From Planococcus lenghuensis (GTDB lineage: Bacteria > Bacillota > Bacilli > Bacillales_A > Planococcaceae), in NCBI RefSeq assembly GCF_001999905.1, contig NZ_CP019640.1, positions 1,530,001-1,594,000 on the forward strand: a DNA stretch of 64,000 nt. The letters are read 5' to 3'. Of this stretch, positions 1 to 7,254 are shown piece by piece (within the stretch, counting starts at the first letter, position 1; the number at the start of each line of letters is the position of its first letter). The position numbers and the translations under genes are program-made. The notes below the pieces were generated by a model. It worked only from the letters and a program-made list of their open reading frames with translations, had not been told where the DNA came from and ran no database searches.

Positions 1-1
1 A

Positions 2-1021
2 GGGCTCGGGAAAACATCGGATTCTGAATTTCTCCTGGAAAATTCCCTGTATCCGCTCGGAGGCGGTGCTGTGTTTTTCACACATGGCGGTAATACGTAT
101 AACTCAATGGCGGAGAGCCTCGGAGAAGAAGGTTACTTTACAGCTGTACAGCATGCGAATTCCAAAAGTTTCTGGAATCGGGATTTGATGTATCAGTCAC
201 TCGGGATCGATAAATTCTATGATGTCGAAAGCTTTACAGTGGAAGAAGGCCAGGCAGTGAACTGGGGGATGAAAGATATCCCATTCCACGAACAGTCGGT
301 TGCCCAGATGGCAGAGATGCAGCAGCCGTTTTATTCCCGGCTTCTTACGCTGACAAATCACTTCCCGTTTTATCTGGATGAGGAAGATAAATTCATCACG
401 GAATATGATTCCGGGTCCAGCACGCTGAATCGTTATTTTCAGACTGCCCGTTATCTCGATGAGTCGATCAAGGTGCTGTTTGACGAACTGAAAGAAAAAG
501 GGCTTTATGAAAACTCGGTCATTGTCATGTACGGTGACCATTACGGGATTTCTGAAAACCATAACGGAGCGATGGCTCAATATCTCGGAAAAGAAGTGAC
601 GCCGTATGAATCGGCTCAGCTTCAGCGGGTTCCGCTATTTGTTCATATTCCAGGGTACGGGGAAGGCCATGTCGATGAAGAAATCGGCGGACAGATCGAT
701 CTGCGGCCGACGATCCTGAATCTGCTGGGTGTGGATGCAGAAAAAGACCTGCAGCTCGGTGGTGACTTGTTCTCAGAAGAGCATGAGGAGTTTGTGATCT
801 TCCGGGATGGACGGTTTGTAACTGAAGACGTCATCTATGCAGGGAACATCTGTTACGATGCGGAGACCGGAGAAGAGACGGACAGTACGCTCTGTGAGCC
901 GTATATCGACCGGGCATTCGAGGAACTTGGCTATTCTGATTCAGTTATCAACGGCGATCTGCTGCGTTTCTATAACGAAAAGACCGGGCAGTTGATCGAA
1001 CCGGAGAATACCGAAGAATAA
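2..1021 (+). CDS. Lipoteichoic acid synthase family protein, C-terminal part (5' end outside window)
   Basis: This is the extracellular sulfatase-fold end of an LtaS/YqgS-type enzyme, which transfers glycerophosphate from phosphatidylglycerol to the growing lipoteichoic acid chain outside the membrane. The frame is open from base 2, so the membrane helices and the catalytic threonine lie off the left edge. Visible family motifs are FFTHGGNTYNS near the start, TNHFPF (substrate-side histidine) and YGDHYGISE, whose Asp-His pair corresponds to metal ligands in LtaS. The small DUF2759 and MBL genes downstream match the yqgS-yqgW-yqgX neighbourhood of B. subtilis, so a YqgS-like paralogue is likely. 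A bidirectional terminator follows. Assignment to the family is secure; which paralogue it is remains inferred. Confidence 0.9.
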   Translation, partial: GLGKTSDSEFLLENSLYPLGGGAVFFTHGGNTYNSMAESLGEEGYFTAVQHANSKSFWNRDLMYQSLGIDKFYDVESFTVEEGQAVNWGMKDIPFHEQSVAQMAEMQQPFYSRLLTLTNHFPFYLDEEDKFITEYDSGSSTLNRYFQTARYLDESIKVLFDELKEKGLYENSVIVMYGDHYGISENHNGAMAQYLGKEVTPYESAQLQRVPLFVHIPGYGEGHVDEEIGGQIDLRPTILNLLGVDAEKDLQLGGDLFSEEHEEFVIFRDGRFVTEDVIYAGNICYDAETGEETDSTLCEPYIDRAFEELGYSDSVINGDLLRFYNEKTGQLIEPENTEE

Positions 1022-1072
1022 AGTGATGTGTTGAGACGGTTGCCTGCGGGTATCCGTCTTTTTGTGCATGCA

Positions 1073-1101
1073 AAAAGCCGATGCAGGAAGCATCGGCTTT
1101 T
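1073..1101. terminator. Bidirectional intrinsic terminator
   Basis: A 12-bp perfect stem (AAAAGCCGATGC / GCATCGGCTTTT) with a five-base loop ends in an A-run on one side and a T-run on the other. It can end both the LTA synthase transcript and the convergent small gene. Confidence 0.85.
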
Positions 1102-1105
1102 AAGC

Positions 1106-1285
1106 TTAATGAAGGCTTGGCGGATAGCCTTGGAAAATGACAGTGGCTGCTGTAAATGCGCCAAAGATCAGAAACGTCAGCAAGTTAAAAATTAATCCTA
1201 AAAATTCTTTTCGTTTAAACGTCTGAACGACACCGATTGCCGCGAATACGGCAACGAGCCCAAAAATGACCATCAGTAAATTCAA
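1106..1285 (-). CDS. DUF2759 family small membrane protein (YqgW-like)
   Basis: A 59-residue protein of unknown function with two predicted membrane helices, one at the N-terminus (LLMVIFGLVAVFAAIGVV) and one in the second half, ending in QGYPPSLH. Size and sequence style fit DUF2759, a small family found in Bacillales next to yqgX. The start is placed at a TTG because GGGAGTG lies 8 bases upstream. An earlier in-frame ATG at about 1327 has no comparable ribosome site. The gene has its own promoter (TCGACA, 17 bp, TACAAT). Nothing in the sequence indicates a biochemical role. Confidence 0.8.
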   Translation of the reverse strand: MNLLMVIFGLVAVFAAIGVVQTFKRKEFLGLIFNLLTFLIFGAFTAATVIFQGYPPSLH

Positions 1286-1335
1286 GTATGACACTCCCTT
1301 CGACAAGTACGCTGCGTGCAGTTTCATTCTCTTCT

Positions 1336-1364
1336 ATTGTAAAGAATGTCCTGATTTTTGTCGA
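1336..1364 (-). promoter_or_regulatory. Sigma-A promoter of the DUF2759 gene
   Basis: Read on the minus strand: TCGACA, 17-bp spacer, TACAAT. It lies about 50 bp upstream of the chosen TTG start. Confidence 0.6.
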
Positions 1365-1418
1365 GTGCCATTCGTGTCATTCTGTTGAACAGTGCTGTGC
1401 TACAATGGGATTGAGGTG

Positions 1419-2057
1419 ATGAATTTGCTGACAATCGACATATTGACGCTCGGGCCTGTCCAGACGAATTGCTATATTGTGGCACACGAAGATGGTAATT
1501 GTCTGATTATCGACCCGGGAGCAGAAAGTGAAAAAATCAAGGCACGGCTTGAAAAAAAGGGCTGGACTCCTCTGGCTGTGCTGCTGACCCATGCCCATTT
1601 TGATCATATCGGTGCAGTCGACGAAATGCGGGAGATGTACGACGTGCCGGTTTACGTGAGTGAACTGGAAAAAGACTGGCTCGGGAAGCCGGGACTGAAC
1701 GGTTCAGGGAAATATCCGATCATCGCCGACATGCGAATCAAGGAAGCTGACTTGCTGATTAGTGGGCGGGAACAGAAACTGGTGATTGGTCCGTTCCAGA
1801 TTCAATTGTTTCATACACCCGGCCATTCACCGGGCAGCATTACATTCGGGTTCCGGGATGCCGGATTCGCAGTGGTTGGTGATACGCTGTTCCGGGGAAG
1901 CATCGGCCGGACAGACCTGGTCGGCGGCAATCACGAGGAACTGATCACCTCCATCCGCAACTCGCTCCTGACATTGCCGGAAGGGACCCGCATCTATCCG
2001 GGGCACGGTCCGGCGACAACACCGGCGGCTGAACAGCGGACGAACCCATTTTTATAG
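1419..2057 (+). CDS. Metallo-beta-lactamase-fold hydrolase (YqgX-like, glyoxalase II family)
   Basis: About 212 residues covering a complete MBL fold. The metal-binding signature THAHFDH is near residue 55. Later ligands are in HTPGHSPGS, VGDTLFRGSIGR and YPGHGPAT, a set typical of the compact glyoxalase-II-like group (YcbL/YqgX). B. subtilis YqgX is thought to be a secondary glyoxalase II acting on S-D-lactoyl thiols; the substrate here is not shown. TTGAGGTG precedes both an ATG (1419, very close) and an in-frame TTG (1425, better spaced), so the start is uncertain by two codons. It is followed directly by a terminator and appears monocistronic. Confidence 0.85.
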   Translation: MNLLTIDILTLGPVQTNCYIVAHEDGNCLIIDPGAESEKIKARLEKKGWTPLAVLLTHAHFDHIGAVDEMREMYDVPVYVSELEKDWLGKPGLNGSGKYPIIADMRIKEADLLISGREQKLVIGPFQIQLFHTPGHSPGSITFGFRDAGFAVVGDTLFRGSIGRTDLVGGNHEELITSIRNSLLTLPEGTRIYPGHGPATTPAAEQRTNPFL

Positions 2058-2067
2058 GAAGACACAA

Positions 2068-2099
2068 AAAAAGCGACCGGAAGCCGGTCGCTTTTTTTT
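2068..2099. terminator. Bidirectional intrinsic terminator
   Basis: GCGACCGG / CCGGTCGC stem with a three-base loop, flanked by A-run and T-run. It separates the MBL gene from the convergent DUF2626 gene. Confidence 0.85.
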
Positions 2100-2108
2100 G
2101 CATATTCA

Positions 2109-2351
2109 TCAGTGGCCGCTGCCAGCTACATGGATGAAGGTTGTGTAGTAAGTGAAACCTACGAAAAATACAGTCAGGTAAGCTCCAAAAACGTACATGT
2201 ACATGCGCTCTGAAAGATTCAAGAACCCGAAAAGAATGAAGAAGCCGGTATTGCCAAGCATGATGAGTGAGACTTCCGGCATATCGCCCAAATAAAACAT
2301 GACTGAAAAAATTCCCGTCCAGAAGCCCATTAATTTAAACATATTATCCAT
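2109..2351 (-). CDS. DUF2626 family small membrane protein (YqgY-like)
   Basis: An 80-residue protein that is almost wholly hydrophobic, with two or three membrane helices. It contains the family-like phrases MGFWTGIFSVMFYLGDMP and LSERMYMYVFGAYLTVFF, which match my memory of B. subtilis YqgY (DUF2626). The ATG is fixed by an excellent AAAGGAGG seven to eight bases upstream; a longer in-frame reading adds an unconvincing N-terminus. A good promoter lies 44 bp upstream of the ATG. Function is unknown. The position between yqgX and comGA agrees with the Bacillus order. Confidence 0.85.
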   Translation of the reverse strand: MDNMFKLMGFWTGIFSVMFYLGDMPEVSLIMLGNTGFFILFGFLNLSERMYMYVFGAYLTVFFVGFTYYTTFIHVAGSGH

Positions 2352-2394
2352 GGGTTGTCCCTCCTTTGCGACCAAGCACAATAATCTCTTTCCC

Positions 2395-2424
2395 ATTATA
2401 TAAGAAACGGAACGGCTGTGTAAA
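2395..2424 (-). promoter_or_regulatory. Sigma-A promoter of the DUF2626 gene
   Basis: Minus strand TTTACA, 18-bp spacer, consensus TATAAT, 44 bp upstream of the start codon. Confidence 0.7.
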
Positions 2425-2577
2425 TAAAGAGTTCCCTTCGTTTTGTGACAAAGCCGTGGAAAAGGCGGGGAAAACGGGGATTTCAGCCATGCCACTTTCT
2501 CCGGATGGACGAAAATAACGCAAAAACATGGATTTCAGCCTATCAGGACCTTGAAAACAGGGACTTGGCAGAACCTC

Positions 2578-2606
2578 TTTCAATTGCCGGCAGCCCATCC
2601 TATACT
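2578..2606 (+). promoter_or_regulatory. Putative promoter of the comG operon
   Basis: TTTCAA, 17-bp spacer, TATACT, about 50 bp before comGA. The weak -35 would fit a gene needing an activator. I saw no clear pair of ComK boxes (AAAA-N5-TTTT) upstream. Confidence 0.45.
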
Positions 2607-2655
2607 GATGGAGAACAAAGAGGCGGTCTTTGTATTTCAGTAATCGGAGGTGTCC

Positions 2656-3699
2656 ATGCAGGCAATTATTGAGCGCCGCTGTCTCAGACTTTTGCAATCG
2701 GCCATTGATGCAGAGACAACGGACATACACATCAAACCTGAATTCGACAGTTATTCTGTCTCGTTCCGCAGTTTCCAAGCCATGCAAACCGTTTCCGTCA
2801 TCCCCTTTGATCTCGGCGATCGGATGATCGCTTACTTCAAATATCTTTCCCTGCTGGATATGAGTGAACGCCGAAAACCTCAGACCGGTTCATTTCAGCA
2901 GACAATCGATGAAGTCTCCTGCTTTTTCCGAATCTCGACTCTTCCGTCTGTTCTCACGCGAGAATCAATCGTCATCCGAATCGTCTCGGATAAAACGGCG
3001 CTTCCACTCGAGGAATTAGCCTTATTCAGGGATTCTGCCCGATTGCTCAAAAAATTGGCTGCTTCCCGCCAAGGGCTGTTTCTGCTGACTGGACCGACCG
3101 GGTGCGGAAAATCCACAACTTTGTACTCGCTCCTGAATCATTGCAACAGCCAGCTGAACCGAAATATCATAACGCTTGAAGACCCTGTAGAGCGTAAAAA
3201 CCAGACGATGCTGCAAATTCAAGTGAATGAAAAAGCCGGGCTCAGCTATGCGGCCGGCTTGAAAGCGATACTTCGGCATGATCCGGATATCATCATGATC
3301 GGGGAAATCCGGGATGCCGACACGGCGAAAATCGCTGTCCGGGCAGCGCTTACCGGACATCTGGTGTTTTCAACCATCCATGCCCGTAATGCAGCCGGCT
3401 GTCTTCACCGTCTGCACGACTTGGAAGTATCCTATGAAGACCTGTCTCACACGCTTGTAGCTATATCCGCCCAGCAGCTTGTCCCGGCATATCAGTCGGA
3501 AGAACCGGAACAGATCCGTCATGCCGCTCTGTTTGAAGTGTTATATGGAGCTTATTTGGAAGAGGCGACGGAAGCCGCCCGGAACCGGCGTCTGTACCGG
3601 CTGCCTGAGGAGCTGTCACTGACCGGCCAGGTCATGGAAGGGGTGAAGATCGGTGCGATTCCTCCACATTTCAGACCGGAAACCGTTCCGGATCCGTGA
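2656..3699 (+). CDS. comGA: ComGA, competence pseudopilus assembly ATPase
   Basis: A 347-residue secretion ATPase of the GspE/PilB family that powers assembly of the ComG pseudopilus for DNA uptake, acting at the cytoplasmic face of the membrane. Motifs in order: Walker A GPTGCGKSTT (about residue 145), TLEDPVE, the aspartate box HDPDIIMIGEIRD and the histidine box LTGHLVFSTIHA. The length suits the short ComGA form that lacks the N1 domain of PilB. GGAGG precedes the ATG; an upstream in-frame GTG overlaps that ribosome site and was rejected. It is the first gene of comGA-GG, and its end overlaps comGB by 47 bases. Confidence 0.95.
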   Translation: MQAIIERRCLRLLQSAIDAETTDIHIKPEFDSYSVSFRSFQAMQTVSVIPFDLGDRMIAYFKYLSLLDMSERRKPQTGSFQQTIDEVSCFFRISTLPSVLTRESIVIRIVSDKTALPLEELALFRDSARLLKKLAASRQGLFLLTGPTGCGKSTTLYSLLNHCNSQLNRNIITLEDPVERKNQTMLQIQVNEKAGLSYAAGLKAILRHDPDIIMIGEIRDADTAKIAVRAALTGHLVFSTIHARNAAGCLHRLHDLEVSYEDLSHTLVAISAQQLVPAYQSEEPEQIRHAALFEVLYGAYLEEATEAARNRRLYRLPEELSLTGQVMEGVKIGAIPPHFRPETVPDP

Positions 3700-4696
3700 G
3701 CGGACAGCATTTTTAAATCGGCTGGCCAAGCTAATGAAGGAAGGGTACTTGTTCCCTGCAGCGCTGCATCTGCTGCTGCCGGTCCATGCCGGAAAACCGG
3801 AAGAGGCGGCAGCAGGGGTCCATTCTGTGCTGAGCGGCGGCGGGACTGCGGCTGAAACACTTCAGCTGCTCGGGTTCCGGAAGGATGTGCTTTTTGCAGC
3901 TGAAATTGCTGAATACCACGGCCGGCTGGCAGAGTCTCTCGCATTAATCGCCGCCGGGTTCGACAGGACTGAAAAACTGCGGAAAAAATTCACATCGGTA
4001 CTCCTGTATCCCGTCTCTTTACTGCTATTTACATTCGTGCTGTTTTCCTTGTTCCGCACCCGCTATATTCCGGAACTCCATAAGCTGATTGCCACGGTCG
4101 GCAGTGAAGAAAGCGCATCTGCAGTGCCGGTACAGTTGCTGAAGCTGCCGGATCTGTTTCTCGGTCTTCTCTTGCTGGTCGTCGTTTCTGCAGTCAGTTT
4201 GGTCACATGGCAGAAAAAAAGGCCGGCTGAAGACCGGGCAAACACATGGCTGAAGATTCCGGTGGCCGGTCATATACTGCGCATGTATTGGTCCCATTTG
4301 TTTTCGCGTGAACTTGGCACGCTTCTGCATAGCGGCATCTCGCTTCAGGAGGCATTGACTTTCCTGAAGAATCAGGAACATGACCAAATGATCCAGCTTA
4401 TTGCGGATACGATTCATTCAGAGGTGATGACCGGGCAGCCGCTGTCGGTCGCCGTAAGTTTTCACCGGTACTTTCCGCATGATTTTCAATCGTTTATCAC
4501 TCACGGGGAAGCAGCGGGGCATCTCGGCAAGGAATTGCTGCTCTACAGTGAAGTGCTGCTTGAACGGCTTGAACGGCAGCTGGCGCAGGCCATGCGCATC
4601 ATTCAGCCGCTGTTTTTCCTGGTTATTGCTTTGTGCATCATCGGTGCATATTTAGCGATACTGCTGCCGATGTATAATCTCGTCCACACGATCTAA
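3653..4696 (+). CDS. comGB: ComGB, competence pseudopilus inner-membrane platform protein
   Basis: A 347-residue GspF/PilC-type membrane protein that anchors the pseudopilus machine and partners ComGA. Two T2SSF-like repeats are visible, each ending in strongly hydrophobic helices (around residues 120-140, 165-190 and at the C-terminus, ending in LAILLPMYNLVHTI). The start is a GTG inside comGA, preceded by GGAAGGGGTG at 8-base spacing. The next in-frame ATG would remove the conserved FLNRLAKLMKEG helix. The overlap suggests translational coupling to comGA. Confidence 0.93.
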   Translation: MRFLHISDRKPFRIRERTAFLNRLAKLMKEGYLFPAALHLLLPVHAGKPEEAAAGVHSVLSGGGTAAETLQLLGFRKDVLFAAEIAEYHGRLAESLALIAAGFDRTEKLRKKFTSVLLYPVSLLLFTFVLFSLFRTRYIPELHKLIATVGSEESASAVPVQLLKLPDLFLGLLLLVVVSAVSLVTWQKKRPAEDRANTWLKIPVAGHILRMYWSHLFSRELGTLLHSGISLQEALTFLKNQEHDQMIQLIADTIHSEVMTGQPLSVAVSFHRYFPHDFQSFITHGEAAGHLGKELLLYSEVLLERLERQLAQAMRIIQPLFFLVIALCIIGAYLAILLPMYNLVHTI

Positions 4697-4711
4697 GGAG
4701 GAAAAAGGAGA

Positions 4712-5038
4712 ATGAAACAATTAAAAAAACAAGGTGGATTCACACTTATTGAAATGCTGATTGTCCTCTTGATTATCTCAGTGCTGATTGCGATAGCGAT
4801 CCCGAACGTCACAAAGCAGACGGCATCGGTGGATGAAAAGGGCTGTAAGGCGTTCGTGCAAATGGTTCAGGGGCAAGTGGAATCCTACCGGATGGATCTC
4901 AAAAAAGTGCCGGCGATCACTGATCTTGTAAGCGGCGGTTATTTGAAGACAGATGAAACCAGCTGTCCGAACGGCACTGCCATTGCGATTGCAGCGGATG
5001 GAACGGTATCGGCTGTTGAAGCGGCTGCTGGGCAATAA
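4712..5038 (+). CDS. comGC: ComGC, major competence pseudopilin
   Basis: A 108-residue major pseudopilin. The prepilin peptidase site is QGGFTLIEML, with cleavage after the second Gly and methylation of Phe, followed by a 20-residue hydrophobic helix that packs in the fibre. Two cysteines (45 and 85) could form the intramolecular disulfide known for ComGC, which in B. subtilis needs BdbDC. AAGGAGG and a second GGAG lie directly upstream. ComC, the peptidase, is not in this window. Confidence 0.95.
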   Translation: MKQLKKQGGFTLIEMLIVLLIISVLIAIAIPNVTKQTASVDEKGCKAFVQMVQGQVESYRMDLKKVPAITDLVSGGYLKTDETSCPNGTAIAIAADGTVSAVEAAAGQ

Positions 5039-5453
5039 AGGATTTACACTTGTTGAAATGCTGGTGGTGCTCAGTCTGCTGATGACGATGGCATTTGCAA
5101 TTCCCATCTACACGGCAGCTGAAGAAGAAAGGACTGAACAGCGTTTTTTTCAGACATTGCTTGCTGATATTTATTTCATGCAAAGCGAGAGCTATAGAAG
5201 CGGGGAGTGGGTTCAGCTCACGTTCGGACCGGACGGCGGTTCGTACACCATTTCCCGGAACTACAGTGCGGCACTTGTCAGCCGGAACATGCCGGCCGGT
5301 GTCCGGATGGATAAGACAAGTTACCTGAAAAATATCCGGTTCAATCCGATCGGCAGCATTGAAACCGCCGGCACCATCCGGTTTCTTACACCGGAAGGCC
5401 CTAAGGTGCTGACGGTCCATCTGGGGAAAGGGAGAGTGGTGCTGTCTGGGTGA
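4998..5453 (+). CDS. comGD: ComGD, minor competence pseudopilin
   Basis: About 151 residues with a prepilin leader and cleavage motif NKGFTLVEMLVVLSLL, then a polar domain. It overlaps the end of comGC by 41 bases if the ATG at 4998 is used. A TTG at 5016 is equally possible and would shorten the leader by six residues. Neither start has a strong ribosome site, so translation is probably coupled to comGC. The family role is a minor pseudopilin needed for pseudopilus assembly. Confidence 0.88.
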   Translation: MERYRLLKRLLGNKGFTLVEMLVVLSLLMTMAFAIPIYTAAEEERTEQRFFQTLLADIYFMQSESYRSGEWVQLTFGPDGGSYTISRNYSAALVSRNMPAGVRMDKTSYLKNIRFNPIGSIETAGTIRFLTPEGPKVLTVHLGKGRVVLSG

Positions 5454-5730
5454 ACGGGGAATTTCATTTGCAGAAACCATGCTCAGTCTCACGATTGTAT
5501 TCATATTGTTCGGATCTCTTGTCCCGCTGATGCAAGGGATGCATACATCCCTTCAATTGAAAAAAGAGCGGGTTGCAGCGTACGAAACATTGTACGAGGG
5601 AGCCCGGCTTGGAACACCCGGCGGCACGCGGATGGCAGAAGGAATCCGCTTTACGTGGCAGATGACGGATCGGCTTTGTGTGTATTATGATAATTTCCGG
5701 AACGAGAAAGAAACAATATGCGCCGGCTGA
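5446..5730 (+). CDS. comGE: ComGE, minor competence pseudopilin (non-canonical start)
   Basis: A small minor pseudopilin. The prepilin motif ERGISFAETMLSLTIVF is intact in this frame, but there is no ATG, GTG or TTG upstream of it before a stop at 5410. The first standard start, ATG 5479, lies inside the motif and would remove the leader and cleavage site. The best candidate is CTG at 5446 (giving 94 residues), with GGGAAAGGGAG about ten bases upstream and overlapping the comGD stop. A one-base error or indel near 5450-5460 is the alternative, since GTG AAC at 5450 would make a normal leader if one base were added. Confidence 0.75.
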   Translation: MGERGISFAETMLSLTIVFILFGSLVPLMQGMHTSLQLKKERVAAYETLYEGARLGTPGGTRMAEGIRFTWQMTDRLCVYYDNFRNEKETICAG

Positions 5731-6161
5731 TGGACACCCGGCAGAATGGGTCCACATTCATCGGACTGCTGCTCGATTTAGCCATACTTTTGCTGCTGCT
5801 TCCGCTCATCGTGCTGTTTTTTCGATTGGCTGCCGCTTACTCTGCCGATCTGGATGTGAAGCATGCGGAATGGGAGCTGTTCACTTACGAACTCAGGACT
5901 TACTTGAATACCGGGAGCAATGTGGCAGTCATTAATGGCGGCAAAGGAATCCGGATGACGGAATCCGGCACATTACTGACCATTGAATGGTATTCGCCGA
6001 TCATCCGCAAGCAGCGTTCCGGTCAGGGGCACGAAGTCATGCTGACGGATGTGCAGCATGTCACATTTGCAATTGCCGGAGCCGTGTTGACGGCGCAGGT
6101 CGTTTTCCGGAACGGCATAAGGAAGGAGGAAACGTATGCAATTCCTCCGGCGCCTGGATGA
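5718..6161 (+). CDS. comGF: ComGF, minor competence pseudopilin
   Basis: A 147-residue protein with a short leader, a hydrophobic N-terminal helix (FIGLLLDLAILLLLLPLIVL) and a C-terminal domain containing SPIIRKQRSGQGHEV, which resembles the MIRKR-DGKGH stretch of B. subtilis ComGF. It overlaps comGE. An alternative ATG at 5730 overlaps the comGE stop as TGATG and would give a shorter leader. It acts with ComGC, ComGD and ComGE in the pseudopilus. Confidence 0.85.
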   Translation: MRRLMDTRQNGSTFIGLLLDLAILLLLLPLIVLFFRLAAAYSADLDVKHAEWELFTYELRTYLNTGSNVAVINGGKGIRMTESGTLLTIEWYSPIIRKQRSGQGHEVMLTDVQHVTFAIAGAVLTAQVVFRNGIRKEETYAIPPAPG

Positions 6162-6453
6162 ACGTGGAGCGCTGTATCCGGTGACGATTGTATTCTTTTT
6201 TGCCGCACTTTCCCTGCTGCTCCATACTGCCGTCCTCTATACGATTCAGTACCGCACATATGATGGATTGGAAAATACCTACCGTCGTGCTACGATACTG
6301 TTACTGGAATCATCGGATGTAAGTGCGGCATTTCAGGAACATGGGAACAGCAGGTGGTTGGATGAAGAGGATTTATTTAATCGGATTTATGGGATGCGGC
6401 AAGAGCGCGATCGGCAGGCGGCTGAGCTTCATGCTGAAACTGCCGTTTTATGA
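6136..6453 (+). CDS. comGG: ComGG-like pseudopilin, short C-terminus overlapping aroK
   Basis: 105 residues starting after a perfect GGAAGGAGG. The N-terminus DERGALYPVTIVFFF and the following helix are typical of ComGG in Bacillales, which lacks a canonical GFTLIE site. B. subtilis ComGG is about 124 residues. Here the last 30 codons lie inside aroK in another frame and look unlike a pseudopilin domain, so the true C-terminal domain seems to be missing. The protein may be shortened or non-functional. Confidence 0.75.
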   Translation: MQFLRRLDERGALYPVTIVFFFAALSLLLHTAVLYTIQYRTYDGLENTYRRATILLLESSDVSAAFQEHGNSRWLDEEDLFNRIYGMRQERDRQAAELHAETAVL

Positions 6454-6874
6454 CATGGACAAAGAAATCGTCCGCCGGGAAGGCAAAACGATTCCTGAAA
6501 TTTTCGAAGAGCACGGCGAACCGTATTTCCGGAGCCTGGAAGCCCGGTTTTTACGGGAGTTTAAAAGTGACTGCTGCATCATTTCAACAGGTGGCGGCAC
6601 CGCCATTAATGCAGAGAACCGCAAAATCATGCGGGAAACGGGCCTCGTGCTGTTTCTCGATGCACCGTTTCGGGACATTTGGCGGCGGATTCACCGCGAC
6701 CCGAACCGGCCGATTGTCAGACGGTCGACGAAAGAAGAAATTGAATCACTTTACCATCAGCGCCATTCAGCGTACAAGCGGGCAGCTCACATCAGTGTCC
6801 GGACGGAGCACCGATCGCTCCGGCAGATCACTGAATTCGTCGCTTTTCAAGTGCATCGTCTAAAAGGCGAATAA
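6362..6874 (+). CDS. aroK: Shikimate kinase
   Basis: A 170-residue enzyme phosphorylating shikimate to shikimate 3-phosphate in the chorismate pathway. The P-loop is GFMGCGKSAIG (about residues 8-18). Substrate-binding residues are in DMDKEIVRREGKTI and STGGGTAI, and the lid arginine region is DPNRPIV. The start is the ATG at 6362, placing the P-loop at its usual distance from the N-terminus, with AGGTGG four bases upstream. It lies at the end of the comG operon and overlaps comGG by 92 bases, so it may be read from comG transcripts as well as from another promoter. Confidence 0.93.
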   Translation: MKRIYLIGFMGCGKSAIGRRLSFMLKLPFYDMDKEIVRREGKTIPEIFEEHGEPYFRSLEARFLREFKSDCCIISTGGGTAINAENRKIMRETGLVLFLDAPFRDIWRRIHRDPNRPIVRRSTKEEIESLYHQRHSAYKRAAHISVRTEHRSLRQITEFVAFQVHRLKGE

Positions 6875-6926
6875 AAAAACATTTAGCCTAATTATCGTTC
6901 GTGTTTGATGACGTATCACAAAAAGA

Positions 6927-6955
6927 TTGCACGGATTTGTTCTGAATGTTAGGAT
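6927..6955 (+). promoter_or_regulatory. Likely promoter of the glycine riboswitch-gcv operon
   Basis: TTGCAC, 17-bp spacer, TAGGAT, placing the start of transcription about 50 bases before the riboswitch core. Confidence 0.5.
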
Positions 6956-7008
6956 ATAGTCAAAGAATTGAGTATTCTATACAGTCAGGACCATTGATTC
7001 TAATGGGC

Positions 7009-7176
7009 GGATGAGTGTGCGAGGAGAGAACGCAGCATTATTGCGTCGCCGAAGGAGCAAATAACAGCCGTTATGAATCTCTCAGGCAAAAAGACTCGTA
7101 CAGGACGCATCTCTGGAGAATGCTGCGCACGCAGCTGCCAACGAGGAAAACCGTCAAGGTAAACTTTCAGGCTCCA
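7009..7176 (+). ncRNA. Tandem glycine riboswitch
   Basis: The leader of gcvT carries two consecutive aptamers in the usual glycine riboswitch form. The first has GAGGAGAGA, GCCGAAGGAGCAA and CTCTCAGGCAAAAAGACTC, then the linker CAGGACGCATCTCTGGAGA. The second has GCCAACGAGG, a CGTCAAGGTAAAC segment and TTTCAGGCTCCAGGAC. The class is an ON switch in Bacillus: glycine binding favours antitermination and expression of the cleavage system. Boundaries are approximate, judged from motif positions rather than a covariance model. Confidence 0.88.
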
Positions 7177-7177
7177 G

Positions 7178-7219
7178 GACAGAGAATTCCCGAATACCGG
7201 GAGTACTCTGTCTTTTTTT
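7178..7219 (+). terminator. Riboswitch expression-platform terminator
   Basis: GACAGAG ... CTCTGTC with an inner AATTCCCG / CCGGGAGTA pairing, then seven T. It starts at the 3' edge of the second aptamer, as expected for a transcription-attenuating platform. Confidence 0.8.
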
Positions 7220-7254
7220 GTGTGATTGCAGCAGGAGAAGGGAGACGGCAGGAC

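Noticed and set aside
2510-2600. Possible ComK binding sites before comGA
   Set aside because: Only imperfect AAAA-N5-ATTT patterns were seen and no properly spaced pair, so no K-box is claimed.
7015-7254. N-terminal extension of GcvT through the leader
   Set aside because: The open frame is chance; the region is the glycine riboswitch and terminator, and ATG 7255 gives the normal GcvT start.
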